Notes under the pieces: generated by a model
Seen by the model: the letters and a program-made list of their open reading frames with translations, nothing else
What the model was told of the DNA's origin: nothing
Databases searched by the model: none
Source of the DNA: DATMER01 sp963741305
GTDB lineage: Bacteria > Acidobacteriota > Thermoanaerobaculia > Multivoradales > UBA5704
Assembly: GCA_963741305.1 (NCBI GenBank)
Contig: CAVUHL010000003.1
Location: 6,944,001 to 7,008,000, forward strand
Length of the DNA stretch: 64,000 nucleotides
Direction of reading: 5' to 3'
Made by a program: the position numbers and the translations under genes
In this document: positions 6,770 through 14,760 of the stretch, piece by piece
Layout: every line of letters begins with the position of its first letter
Position numbering within the stretch: position 1 is the stretch's first letter

Positions 6770-7669
6770 TTATTGAGGCGCATCAACGATCTTGCTGGGT
6801 TCCAATTTGGAACAGTACTCGGAAACACTGCTGACGGAAGCGCTTTCGCGCTGAGGTGAACCGCTCGCCTCCTGTCGAGGGTTATTATTTCCTTGGAGCC
6901 TTTTAAGCAGATCGCGAGCAACGACGATGGTATCCCCCAACTCCTTCCTGTTAACCCTCATCAGATCTTTAAGAATGGCGATCGTGCACAAAAATCTAGT
7001 CTGGGATTCCTCTAGTTCCAGTGTCGCCTGTTTACGATCGCTGTCTATCTCAGTTTTCAATGTGAATTCTAGGGATTCCATTTGTTTTTGAAGATTGTCT
7101 GCGCGGGCTACTAGATTGGTAATCTGCGCGAGTTGTTGTTGGCTAGCATTGTGTAAGGCAGTGAATTGGGTTGAACCAAGTGTCCCTGTAGCCTCCCTGC
7201 GAGCCTGGCTTTCAGATTTGGCAAGCCCTGCCTCTATTGAAGCGATGTGAGAGTTCATTTCATTCCTGAAGGAGGTTAATTCTCGTAAGAGAGCTTGTTG
7301 CTTTTCAGATTCAGCTTGGTCGAGCTCGTTTTTCAGGGTTGCGGAATGCTGATCTAGTTGAGTTTGCATCGACGATTCCAAAAGATCTACCTGTGACTTT
7401 ACGTCGGTTATAAAGGCGGATAGTTTGCTCGCCTGCGCGTGATGTTGCTCCGCGGCGGCGCTTGTATTGGCCATGCTGGTCGCGATTGAGTTCACGCGTC
7501 CATCCAAGTCGGCAAGGATCGTTCTGATTTGGGTTATCTCATTTTGCGCTGCGCAGCCACCGCTAGCGATAAGGATAGAAGCTAAAAGCATGCGCCCGAG
7601 CGTTGCAGTTGGTCGCTCATTGCCTGGCGGCAGGTATGGGCGGGATCCGTGTGTTCTCTGCTTAGGCAT
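6770..7669 (-). CDS. Putative coiled-coil lipoprotein
   Basis: This 299-residue protein has a lipobox-like signal (LLASILIASGGC, Cys39). It is followed by about 200 residues of Gln/Glu/Lys/Ala-rich heptad-like sequence without proline, which I read as a long coiled coil (for example ELDQAESEKQQALLRELTSF). The tail is polar and low in structure. It should be anchored to a membrane and project into the periplasm. The start at 7669 has AAGGGG about 9 bases upstream. It lies 4 bp after the companion gene at 7674 and the two form an operon. Its codon use is A+T-richer than the surroundings, which suggests recent acquisition. Function is not recognisable. Confidence 0.7.
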   Translation of the reverse strand: MPKQRTHGSRPYLPPGNERPTATLGRMLLASILIASGGCAAQNEITQIRTILADLDGRVNSIATSMANTSAAAEQHHAQASKLSAFITDVKSQVDLLESSMQTQLDQHSATLKNELDQAESEKQQALLRELTSFRNEMNSHIASIEAGLAKSESQARREATGTLGSTQFTALHNASQQQLAQITNLVARADNLQKQMESLEFTLKTEIDSDRKQATLELEESQTRFLCTIAILKDLMRVNRKELGDTIVVARDLLKRLQGNNNPRQEASGSPQRESASVSSVSEYCSKLEPSKIVDAPQ

Positions 7670-7673
7670 GCCA

Positions 7674-8648
7674 TTACCCCTTTCTGCTCGACTTGCGCCT
7701 TGAGTGCCGGATGGCCCCCCAGATGCCCACTATTCCCCCTGTGCCGATAACACCAAGCGCAGTACTCAATAGGTCCAGATTCTCTTTAGCCCACCTTGCC
7801 GGGTCAGGGGCTCGAATAGATAAATTGGAAGCCAGCACTACAGACTCTTTGTCCCACTTGATCGGTTCCTGGGAATTGGCAAGACGTGAGCCAAGTTGAG
7901 CCTCAAGGCTAGACGGATAGGTCCCGACAGAGAAGATACTATTACGACTAATTTTCCACGCTATCACAGCCTGAGAATGAATCGGAAATATCTTGCGTTC
8001 GTTTGGTGCAAGGTCAGGTGGTGCCGCAGCCTCCTGCCCAGGCACAACCTGAACTCGAAACAAACTCTTATCTGGGTTCTCCACAGTCGCCCTTAGAAAA
8101 AACTCTCGATCATTCGCCATCTTTAGATAGCCGGGAAGAACGTGTGGGCTAAAAATCAGCGTGAGTCGACTTTGACCAAAGCGATGGGCATCCACCGTCA
8201 GCCCCGGAGGGTCTAGTTGGTAGATCCCTACAATCACGTCGTCAGCTACAATCCCACCAACGGCTAGAGGTTTAGAGCTATCATCGAGTTGCTCGTGCAT
8301 GGGAACTAGCTGTAGCGATCCTGCCGTCTTAATAGGTGGGTTTCTCGGCTGCTCTGCTGCGGGACCTGCTCCCGCACCATTAGTACCTCTTGTTTGGGCA
8401 TCAGCTAGTGCCGCTTCTGCTGCGGTCAATTTTTGCTGGGTGGTATGAAGCTGCTTTTCGGTCTCTCTCGCCGTCTCCTGCAGGCGTCCAATTTCGCCAT
8501 CAATCTGGGAGAGGAGATCTCTGAGGCATTCGACATCATCATCTTGGCACTCCAGGGTTTCCTGTGCGCTGAGTGAATCGTAGGCACCCCAAAGTCCAAA
8601 TGCAAAGATCAGAGAAAGTCCAGTACGAATGATTTTGGGCATCTGCAT
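7674..8648 (-). CDS. Exported protein with coiled coil and C-terminal membrane anchor, unknown function
   Basis: This 324-residue protein starts with a signal peptide or anchor (IIRTGLSLIFAFGLWGAYDS). It is followed by a cysteine pair (LECQDDDVECL), a short coiled coil of about 45 residues (IDGEIGRLQETARETEKQL), a linker, and a beta-rich domain of about 150 residues. A hydrophobic C-terminal helix (TALGVIGTGGIVGIWGAI) precedes a basic tail. It therefore probably spans or is tethered to the inner membrane at its C-terminus. It is the first gene of a two-gene unit with the coiled-coil lipoprotein. Together they could bridge the envelope, but that is inference; I recognise neither family. Confidence 0.7.
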   Translation of the reverse strand: MQMPKIIRTGLSLIFAFGLWGAYDSLSAQETLECQDDDVECLRDLLSQIDGEIGRLQETARETEKQLHTTQQKLTAAEAALADAQTRGTNGAGAGPAAEQPRNPPIKTAGSLQLVPMHEQLDDSSKPLAVGGIVADDVIVGIYQLDPPGLTVDAHRFGQSRLTLIFSPHVLPGYLKMANDREFFLRATVENPDKSLFRVQVVPGQEAAAPPDLAPNERKIFPIHSQAVIAWKISRNSIFSVGTYPSSLEAQLGSRLANSQEPIKWDKESVVLASNLSIRAPDPARWAKENLDLLSTALGVIGTGGIVGIWGAIRHSRRKSSRKG

Positions 8649-8958
8649 TGCGCCACCCTATTGTGACATGAACATCTATGATAGTGCACACTGCTTATTG
8701 CTGGTAAACCAACGGGGTTATACTACCGCGAAGCTAGACAGAATGGTAGATGGAGAATCGAATTGGTCACGACCGTAGCCAGATTCTCGGCGCTCTTTCA
8801 AACCAATCGTCCCGAAAGCTGCTCAAAGCTGTTGTACGATTCAGGACAGATGTCGGTTCTAATGGTGTGGCTCGTGGGCGGCAGGCTTGATTCGTGCGTG
8901 CGGTCCACCTCGGAGGAGCGATCAGTTGATCGGAATCTCGGCAGGATCGACGCCTAAG
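8649..8958. other. Intergenic, probable promoter of the envelope pair
   Basis: There is no convincing gene here. On the minus strand TATCAT (8683 to 8678) could be a -10 box about 30 bases ahead of the first gene, with a weak TTACCA 18 bp further upstream. Short frames in this stretch show no protein-like composition. The right edge runs into the dehydrogenase remnant. Confidence 0.35.
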
Positions 8959-9162
8959 TCTTGCTCGCGTTCATTCTTATGCGGCAAGTCCCGCATGCTG
9001 GGCACCTTCGCAGGCCACCGAGAGCTTCGAAGCCATGAAGCGGGCTATCGCGGTCCACGGCCTCCGCTTGGTGGTCGCTCGGTCTTCCCGGCTGGAAGAG
9101 TTCTGCGCCGCGTTCACGCTGGTGGCGGCGGGGGCTTCGGGAAGATCTGCATCCGGATCTGA
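8959..9162 (+). pseudogene. Remnant of the dehydrogenase 3' end
   Basis: This sequence aligns by eye to the last ~190 bases of the dehydrogenase gene (5955-6147). Shared blocks include CCGCATGCTGGGCA, AGAGCTTCGAAGCCATGAA and CGCGGTCCACGGCCTCCG, ending in GGGAAGATCTGCAT. Small deletions break the frame and no start or cofactor domain remains. It is followed directly by the second copy of the 62-bp repeat. Confidence 0.85.
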
Positions 9163-9222
9163 GGCCTGGCGCTTCCGGCATCCCGTTGACGTATCCCTGA
9201 ACGAGCGGCCATGGAGGGCCGC
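9161..9222. repeat. 62-bp direct repeat, copy 2
   Basis: This is the counterpart of 6669-6730. It lies between the dehydrogenase remnant and the decayed amidohydrolase, the order that probably existed before the intervening 2.5 kb was inserted or duplicated. Confidence 0.85.
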
Positions 9223-9243
9223 CTGGAACGTCAGCAAGAAAGG

Positions 9244-9838
9244 ATGCAACTCATGCGATCAACTTTGCGCTTTCTTCTAGCAGCGCTCGTCAGCTTCATG
9301 CCCCTCGCCGCCATGGCGGCTCCCCCGGCCGTTTCCGATTCCTTCGCGATCACCAATGCCCAAGTCTTCGACGGCACCCAGGTGATCTCCGGCGCCACGG
9401 TCGTGGTGCTCAAGGGTCAGATTTCCGCCGTGGGTGTCGATGCCGTTCCTCCCGCCGGAATTCCTGTGATCGATGGCACCGGCGCAACTCTCCTCCCCGG
9501 ATTGATCGACAGCCACGCTCATGCCTGGAGCCGGCAGGAGCTCGAGCGGGCGGCCCAGTTCGGCGTCACGACCGAGATGGACATGTGGCCGCGACCTGGA
9601 GCTGCTGGTCCAGGCCGGGCTCGAGCCGATCGATGCGCTGAAGGGGGCGACCTCGAAGGCTGCCGCGGCCTTCCGCCTCAAGGACCGCGGCCGGATTGCG
9701 AAAGGCTTGAGGGCCGACCTCGTGCTGGTTGAGGGCGATCCGACGGCCGACATCAAGGCCACCCGGGCGATCCGGCGGGTTTGGAAAGGCGGCGTCGAGA
9801 TCGACCGCCCGCTTCCGTCAGCCCATCCTCGCCACTGA
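9244..9838 (+). pseudogene. Amidohydrolase remnant with a large internal deletion
   Basis: The 5' part encodes a signal peptide (FLLAALVSFMPLAAMA) and the opening of a metal-dependent amidohydrolase (TNAQVFDGTQVISGATVVV, then LLPGLIDSHAHAW). After about MDMW near 9590 the similarity jumps, in another frame, to the family's C-terminal end (LELLVQAGLEPIDALKGAT, then GLRADLVLVEGDP and RVWKGGV). The central ~250 residues with the remaining metal ligands are gone, and the two halves are out of frame. It cannot make an active enzyme. Intact relatives are secreted prolidase- or imidazolonepropionase-like hydrolases of about 430 residues. Confidence 0.88.
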
Positions 9839-9844
9839 TGCCCG

Positions 9845-9885
9845 AACGGCCCGGCGATGGCCCCCGATCGGGGCGCCGGGCCGTT
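9845..9885. terminator. Strong stem-loop between the amidohydrolase remnant and the MATE gene
   Basis: AACGGCCCGGCG and CGCCGGGCCGTT form a perfect 12-bp stem between convergent genes. It overlaps the TAA stop of the MATE gene. There is no long T-run. Confidence 0.55.
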
Positions 9886-11323
9886 ACTCGAGGTCCACCT
9901 CGATGTTGCGCCACTTCCCCTGCTTGAAACGGATCACGCTCAGCACACAGCGCGTCATGTGACCGATCAGGATCGCGATCCAGATGTCCATCGCGTCCAG
10001 CTTGCCGGCCTTCTGGATCACGAAACAGATGCCGAGAGGCACGAGGACCTGCGAAACGATCGAGATGTAGAGCGGGCTTTTCGTGTCCCCGGTTCCCTGC
10101 AAACCGCCCGTGTACGTGAGTGCGACGGCGATGAAGAGGCCCGAGACGCTCAGCACGCGAAGAAGCTGCACGCCGATCTCGACCACGGCAGGCTCGTTCA
10201 TGCCGAAGATGGCGAGGAGCTGCCGCGGAAAGACAAGGAAGAAGAACCCGATGAGCGCCGCGCCGGCGAATCCGAAGCGCGCCGCCACATGCACCGCCGC
10301 ATCGGCCCGGTCGGGATGGCCCGCGCCGAGGTTCTGTCCGGCGACGGCCGCGGCTGCGCCCATCAGCCCGACCGAAGTCCACGTGATCAACGAGAAGAGC
10401 TGGCTGTATGAGACGGCGAAGGCGGCCTGGGCCGCCGCGCTCTGGGCGAGCGAGCCGATGAACGCCATCATGAACACTCCGCCGACGTTCATCGCGATCC
10501 CTTGAATGCCGGTCGGCAGGCCGAAGCGGAAAAGCGACCTGATGATGGTCCAGTCCGGACCGTAGCCCTGCCCACGCGGGAACGCCACGACCCATCCGCC
10601 GCTCCACAGCTTTACGAGGGCGTAAAGCGAGACGATGCCGGAAGCGATCATCGTCCCCATCGCCGAGCCGGCGGTGCCGAACGCGGGGATCGGCCCCAGC
10701 CCGCGGATCAGGACGACGTTCAGCACGATGTTCAATACCGTCATGACGATGCCGAGGATCATCGGCGTCCGCGCGTCGCCTGCCGAGCGCAATGCGCCGC
10801 CGAGCATGAAGAAGACGAGCATCCCTCCGCTGTAAAGGAAGGCGATGCGGAGGAACGGCAGGGCTTCCGCCTTCACCTCGGGCGCGGCATTGACGAAGTC
10901 GAGCAGAGACGGCGAGAGGAAGTACCCCAGCGGCGCCATGATCAGAAGCGAGATCCCGATCGCCGTGAGGAACGCCTGGTAGACCGTGCGGTTGACCTTG
11001 TCTTCCTCGCCTGCGCCGGCGAAGCGCGCGACGAGCACGCTCATACCTGTGAACAGCGAGGTGATGAAAACGATGACGATGATGAAGATCTGCCATGCCA
11101 CGCCGATCGCGGCATTGCCCTTGAAGCCGACAAGGTTGCCGACGAGCGCGTGATCGATGATGCCCTGGACCCCACCGATGATGTTGACGAGCATGGTGGG
11201 CCACGCGATCTTCCAGACCGCGGGCAGCAAAGGCCCTTCGACGATGGACCGGTCGTAGCGTCCGGCCGCTTCCGGGTGTGATGCCGCCGGTGCCGGATCG
11301 GCGGAGACGGAGGCTTCGCTCAT
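9884..11323 (-). CDS. MATE family multidrug/solute efflux transporter
   Basis: This 479-residue integral membrane protein has about 12 hydrophobic segments and the MATE pattern: PTMLVNIIGGVQGIIDHALV in the first helix, GTAGSAMGTMIASG mid-protein and GGLQGTGDTKSPLYI late in the second half. Such proteins export cationic drugs or metabolites in exchange for Na+ or H+. The ATG at 11323 overlaps the stop of the upstream VOC gene by one base, so the two genes are cotranscribed. A longer frame continuing upstream across the VOC gene is an artefact. Confidence 0.93.
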   Translation of the reverse strand: MSEASVSADPAPAASHPEAAGRYDRSIVEGPLLPAVWKIAWPTMLVNIIGGVQGIIDHALVGNLVGFKGNAAIGVAWQIFIIVIVFITSLFTGMSVLVARFAGAGEEDKVNRTVYQAFLTAIGISLLIMAPLGYFLSPSLLDFVNAAPEVKAEALPFLRIAFLYSGGMLVFFMLGGALRSAGDARTPMILGIVMTVLNIVLNVVLIRGLGPIPAFGTAGSAMGTMIASGIVSLYALVKLWSGGWVVAFPRGQGYGPDWTIIRSLFRFGLPTGIQGIAMNVGGVFMMAFIGSLAQSAAAQAAFAVSYSQLFSLITWTSVGLMGAAAAVAGQNLGAGHPDRADAAVHVAARFGFAGAALIGFFFLVFPRQLLAIFGMNEPAVVEIGVQLLRVLSVSGLFIAVALTYTGGLQGTGDTKSPLYISIVSQVLVPLGICFVIQKAGKLDAMDIWIAILIGHMTRCVLSVIRFKQGKWRNIEVDLE

Positions 11324-11700
11324 CAACCGGTGACGAGGGCGTGGATGTTGCCGTCCGGATCCTTGAACCAGGCGACCCTCATGTCCCCTGACACATGGAC
11401 GTCGCCCTCCAGCCGGGTGTCCGGAAGGTCGTCGTAGTGCTCGAAGGAAACTCCCTTGGCCTTGAGGGCCTGGACGGCTCCATCGACGTCGCCGACGATC
11501 CAGGTCACGGCCGTGGCCTTGTTGGTCCCGGCAAACTGCGATTCGTAAACGAGGATTGCGGAGCTTCCGGCCTTGTACCCGAGCGTTCCGGGCTCGTCGG
11601 GACCAGCCGACTGCAGGCCGAGCTTGCCCCCGTAGAACTCCCTGGCTGCCTCGAGGTCCTTGACTCCGAGCGTTGCGATGGCGTTCTTGTCTCCCAGCAT
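11323..11700 (-). CDS. VOC family (glyoxalase/bleomycin-resistance fold) protein
   Basis: This 125-residue single-module VOC protein has the opening ATLGVKDLEAAREFYGGKLG and the closing strand MRVAWFKDPDGNIHALV typical of glyoxalase-like dimers. One VOC repeat pair is present, so the active unit would be a dimer. The likely metal ligand Glu is replaced or unclear, so catalysis is not assured. It is translationally coupled to the MATE transporter. A drug-binding or detoxification role fits that context but is unproven. Confidence 0.88.
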   Translation of the reverse strand: MLGDKNAIATLGVKDLEAAREFYGGKLGLQSAGPDEPGTLGYKAGSSAILVYESQFAGTNKATAVTWIVGDVDGAVQALKAKGVSFEHYDDLPDTRLEGDVHVSGDMRVAWFKDPDGNIHALVTG

Positions 11701-11753
11701 TGACCGACCCTCCTTCCGCCGGAATCATAGCGGATGTCAGATAGACTACGGCC

Positions 11754-13442
11754 ATGGCTGAGCCCACGGCGAGCGCCGTCTTGCAGATCGAGCGGCAGAC
11801 CGACCGGATCTTTCCGACCTTGACCCCCGAGCAGATTTCCCGGATCGCGGCGCACGGGAGCGTGCGGCCGATCCATCGCGGCGAGATCCTCGTCGAGGCA
11901 GGGGACCAGGGCGTGCCGTTCTTCGTCGTAAGAGAAGGAAAGATCGAGATCGTCCGGCCCTCCGGCAATGCCGGCGATATCGAGACGCTCGTCGTCCTCC
12001 ACGAGCCCGGGCAGTTCACGGGCGAGGTCAACATGCTCTCCGGCCGGCGCTCGCTGGTCCGGGCGCGCGTGACCGAGCCGGGCGAGGTGATCGAGCTGGA
12101 CCACGACAATCTGATGGCCCTCGTGCAGACCGACCCCGAGCTGAGCGAGATCCTCATGCGGGCCTTCATCCTGCGCCGGGTGGAGCTGATCGCTTCGGGG
12201 GTCGGAGACGTCGTGCTCGTCGGGTCGGTTCATTGCGCCGGAACGTTGCGAGTCAAGGAGTTCCTGACCCGCAACGGCCATCCCTACACGTACATCGATC
12301 TCGACCGCGATGCCGACGTCCAGGCCCTGCTCGATCGGTTCCAGGTCGGCGAGGGCGACATTCCCTTCCTGATCTGCCGCGGCGACCTGGTGCTCCGGAA
12401 CCCGACCAACGAGCAGATCGCCGACTGCCTCGGCTTCAACGAGGCGATCGACCCGGCGCAGCTCCGCGACGTGGTCATCATCGGCGCCGGGCCCTCGGGG
12501 CTCGCGGCCGCCGTCTACGGCGCGTCGGAAGGGCTCGACGTCCTGGTGCTGGAGTCGAGCTCGCCAGGGGGCCAGGCGGGCGCGAGCTCCAAGATCGAGA
12601 ACTATCTCGGCTTTCCAACCGGCATCTCGGGTCAGGAGCTGGCAGCGCGAGCGTACACCCAGGCACAAAAGTTCGGCGCCCAGCTGATGGTCGCGAAAGG
12701 CGCCCGGCGGCTCGCATGCGTTCGGAAACCTTATGCCATTGAGATCGGCGACGGTCCGCGAATTCCGGCGCGCACCGTCATCATCGCGACAGGCGCCGAG
12801 TACCGGAGGCTGTCGCTGCCGAACCTGTCACAGTTCGAAGGCGCCGGTATCTACTATGGCGCGACGTTCATCGAGTCGCAGTTGTGCGGCGGTGAGGAAG
12901 TGGTCGTGGTGGGCGGCGGAAACTCGGCCGGACAGGCGGCGATCTTCCTCGCGCAGACGGCCCGGCGCGTGCACATGCTCGTCCGCTCGGGCGGCTTGGC
13001 GGAGACCATGTCGCGATACCTGATCCGGCGCATCGAGCAAAGCCCTTCCATCGTGCTGCGGACGCACACGGAGCTCGTGACCCTCGACGGAAGCAACCAT
13101 CTCGAGCGCGTGCGCTGGCAGGACAGGCAAACCGGGGATGTCGAGGCCCACAACATCCGCCACGTCTTCGTCATGACAGGTGCCGCTCCCAGCACGAAAT
13201 GGCTGGAAGGTTGCATCGTGCTCGACGAGAAAGGTTTCATCAAGACGGGTCCGGACCTGTCGAAGGAAGAACTGGCCGACGCAGAGTGGCCGCTCGCCCG
13301 GCCGCCTTACCTTCTCGAAACGAGCCTGCCCGGAGTGTTCGCGGTCGGCGACGTGCGGGGAGGCAACATCAAACGCGTGGCATCGGCCGTCGGTGAAGGA
13401 TCGATCGCGGTCGCCTTCGTCCACCGGGTGCTCCAGGAGTAA
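11754..13442 (+). CDS. Cyclic-nucleotide-binding / thioredoxin-like / FAD-dependent oxidoreductase fusion
   Basis: This 562-residue protein has three domains. Residues 20-125 are a cNMP-binding beta-barrel (ILVEAGDQGVPFFVVREGKI). Residues 150-230 are a glutaredoxin/thioredoxin-like domain with a single cysteine (VHCAGTLRVKEFLTRNGHPY). Residues 238-562 are a thioredoxin-reductase-like flavoprotein with the FAD motif IIGAGPSGLAAA and the NADPH motif VVGGGNSAGQAA. The redox CxxC of thioredoxin reductase is missing: the aligned stretch reads YYGATFIESQ. It probably passes electrons directly from flavin to a partner rather than through a disulfide. A UBP zinc-finger protein follows 9 bp later, a pairing I recall from other bacteria. 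Confidence 0.9.
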   Translation: MAEPTASAVLQIERQTDRIFPTLTPEQISRIAAHGSVRPIHRGEILVEAGDQGVPFFVVREGKIEIVRPSGNAGDIETLVVLHEPGQFTGEVNMLSGRRSLVRARVTEPGEVIELDHDNLMALVQTDPELSEILMRAFILRRVELIASGVGDVVLVGSVHCAGTLRVKEFLTRNGHPYTYIDLDRDADVQALLDRFQVGEGDIPFLICRGDLVLRNPTNEQIADCLGFNEAIDPAQLRDVVIIGAGPSGLAAAVYGASEGLDVLVLESSSPGGQAGASSKIENYLGFPTGISGQELAARAYTQAQKFGAQLMVAKGARRLACVRKPYAIEIGDGPRIPARTVIIATGAEYRRLSLPNLSQFEGAGIYYGATFIESQLCGGEEVVVVGGGNSAGQAAIFLAQTARRVHMLVRSGGLAETMSRYLIRRIEQSPSIVLRTHTELVTLDGSNHLERVRWQDRQTGDVEAHNIRHVFVMTGAAPSTKWLEGCIVLDEKGFIKTGPDLSKEELADAEWPLARPPYLLETSLPGVFAVGDVRGGNIKRVASAVGEGSIAVAFVHRVLQE

Positions 13443-13451
13443 GGAGAAAAG

Positions 13452-13724
13452 ATGACGCCAGACGGAGCCTGCTCTCATATCGGTGCGATCACAAGCATCA
13501 CCCATGCGAAACGCCGGGTCTGCGACGAGTGCGTAAAGACCGGCTCTCAATGGGTTCATCTGCGGACGTGCCAGACTTGCGGCACGACGCTCTGCTGCGA
13601 CAACTCGCCGAACCGCCACGCCACCAAACATGCGCGAGCGACCGAGCATCCCGTGATCGCCTCGGCGGAGCCGGGCGAGCGCTGGCTGTACTGCTACCCT
13701 GACGATGCCTTTGCGGAGTATTGA
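13452..13724 (+). CDS. UBP-type zinc finger protein
   Basis: This 90-residue protein consists entirely of a ZnF-UBP domain: ACSHIG near the start, CDEC (24-27), CQTCGTTLCC (40-49), then His55, His59 and His65 (NRHATKHARATEHPV). In eukaryotes this fold binds the C-terminal Gly-Gly of ubiquitin. No ubiquitin-like gene is visible here. It sits 9 bp after the flavoprotein fusion with its own ribosome binding site (AAGGAG), so the two are one operon. It may bind a C-terminal peptide or act as a partner of the oxidoreductase; that is inference. Confidence 0.93.
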   Translation: MTPDGACSHIGAITSITHAKRRVCDECVKTGSQWVHLRTCQTCGTTLCCDNSPNRHATKHARATEHPVIASAEPGERWLYCYPDDAFAEY

Positions 13725-13726
13725 TC

Positions 13727-14236
13727 ATGCCGATCCCAGAGCCTCACGAAGCCGCGCCGTACTACTTCAAGTACATCGATCAGGTCCCGGACGGCGACGT
13801 GGTCGACGTCCTCCAGGGCCAGTTGGATGAAACCCTTGCGTTGCTGTCCGGCATCACCGAGGAAAAGTCGCTTCACCGCTACGCGCCGGACAAGTGGAGC
13901 TTCCGGCAGGTGATCAATCACATCAACGACTGCGAGCGGCTGTTCGTGTTCCGCGCCCTCTGGTTCGCCCGCGGCCTCGACGGCCCCCTCCCGAGCTTCG
14001 ATGAGAAGATCAGTGCCGCCGCTGCCCGGGCCGACGATTTTGCGTGGGCGAACCATGTCGAGGATTTCCGGGGATGCCGCCTGTCGACGCTGGCTTTCTT
14101 CCGCAACCTGCCGGCCGAGGCCTGGATGCGGAGCGGCGTGGCCAGCGGGATGACGTTCACGGTCAACGCGCTGGCCTATATCGCGGCCGGGCATCTGGCG
14201 CACCATCTCGCGATCCTCCGCGAGCGGTACCTGTAG
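13727..14236 (+). CDS. DinB family protein
   Basis: This is a 169-residue four-helix DinB/YfiT-like protein. Metal-ligand histidines are recognisable in FRQVINHINDCERLFVFRAL and in the C-terminal helix YIAAGHLAHHLAILRERYL. Family members include metal-dependent thiol transferases using mycothiol or bacillithiol, but most are uncharacterised. The ATG at 13727 is chosen over an in-frame TTG two codons earlier. It is probably the last gene of the operon with the flavoprotein and zinc finger, converging on the YCII gene. Confidence 0.9.
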   Translation: MPIPEPHEAAPYYFKYIDQVPDGDVVDVLQGQLDETLALLSGITEEKSLHRYAPDKWSFRQVINHINDCERLFVFRALWFARGLDGPLPSFDEKISAAAARADDFAWANHVEDFRGCRLSTLAFFRNLPAEAWMRSGVASGMTFTVNALAYIAAGHLAHHLAILRERYL

Positions 14237-14243
14237 ACGCCTC

Positions 14244-14666
14244 TTACTTCTTCTGCTGTTCCTCCATCTGGTTGCGGAGCCTATCCTCCTGCTCGCGGAG
14301 CTCGGGGGTGAGCTCGGCGCCGAAGTCCTCGGCCTCGAAGACCGGGCGCAGCTCGATCTCGGTCTCTTGGAAGGGAGCGCGCTTGATCCATTCGATCGCC
14401 TCCTCCATCGACTTTACCTGCCACATCCAGAAGCCGGCGACGAGCTCCTTGGTCTCCGCGAAGGGTCCGTCGATCACGGTCTTCTTGTCGCCGGAAAAGC
14501 GGACGCGCTTGGCCTTCGAGCTCGGGTGGAGCCCCTCGCCCGCCAGCATGATGCCGGCCTTCACCAGCTCTTCGTTGTAGTTGCCCATCTCGGTCAGAAG
14601 CTGCTCGCTGGGCATGACTCCTGCCTCGGAATCCTTGTCGGCCTTGACCAGTACCATTACTCGCAT
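14244..14666 (-). CDS. YCII-related (DGPF domain) protein
   Basis: This 140-residue protein starts MRVMVLVKADKDSEAG and contains the hallmark DGPFAETKELVAGFWMW followed by SMEEAIEWIKRAP. The same fold occurs next to extracytoplasmic sigma factors and often has unknown function; members may bind small ligands. The ATG at 14666 is supported by AGAGGAG about 8 bases upstream. The C-terminal tail (ELREQEDRLRNQMEEQQKK) is a short charged helix not always present in the family. Confidence 0.92.
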   Translation of the reverse strand: MRVMVLVKADKDSEAGVMPSEQLLTEMGNYNEELVKAGIMLAGEGLHPSSKAKRVRFSGDKKTVIDGPFAETKELVAGFWMWQVKSMEEAIEWIKRAPFQETEIELRPVFEAEDFGAELTPELREQEDRLRNQMEEQQKK

Positions 14667-14760
14667 TGTCGTATCTCCTCTTGGTTTGTCTGTTTGGGAG
14701 CCGGGCTTCCTGGCTCTACTTGTAGTCGAACGAAGGTGCCTGAAATCGACAGGCAGGCTT

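Noticed and set aside
8763..8957. 64-residue + strand ORF in the gap before the dehydrogenase remnant
   Set aside because: No ribosome binding site, atypical composition, and no continuity with any family.
9884..12169. 761-residue protein spanning MATE, VOC and the next gene
   Set aside because: The MATE protein starts at ATG 11323, overlapping the VOC stop; the extra N-terminal part is out-of-frame translation of other genes.
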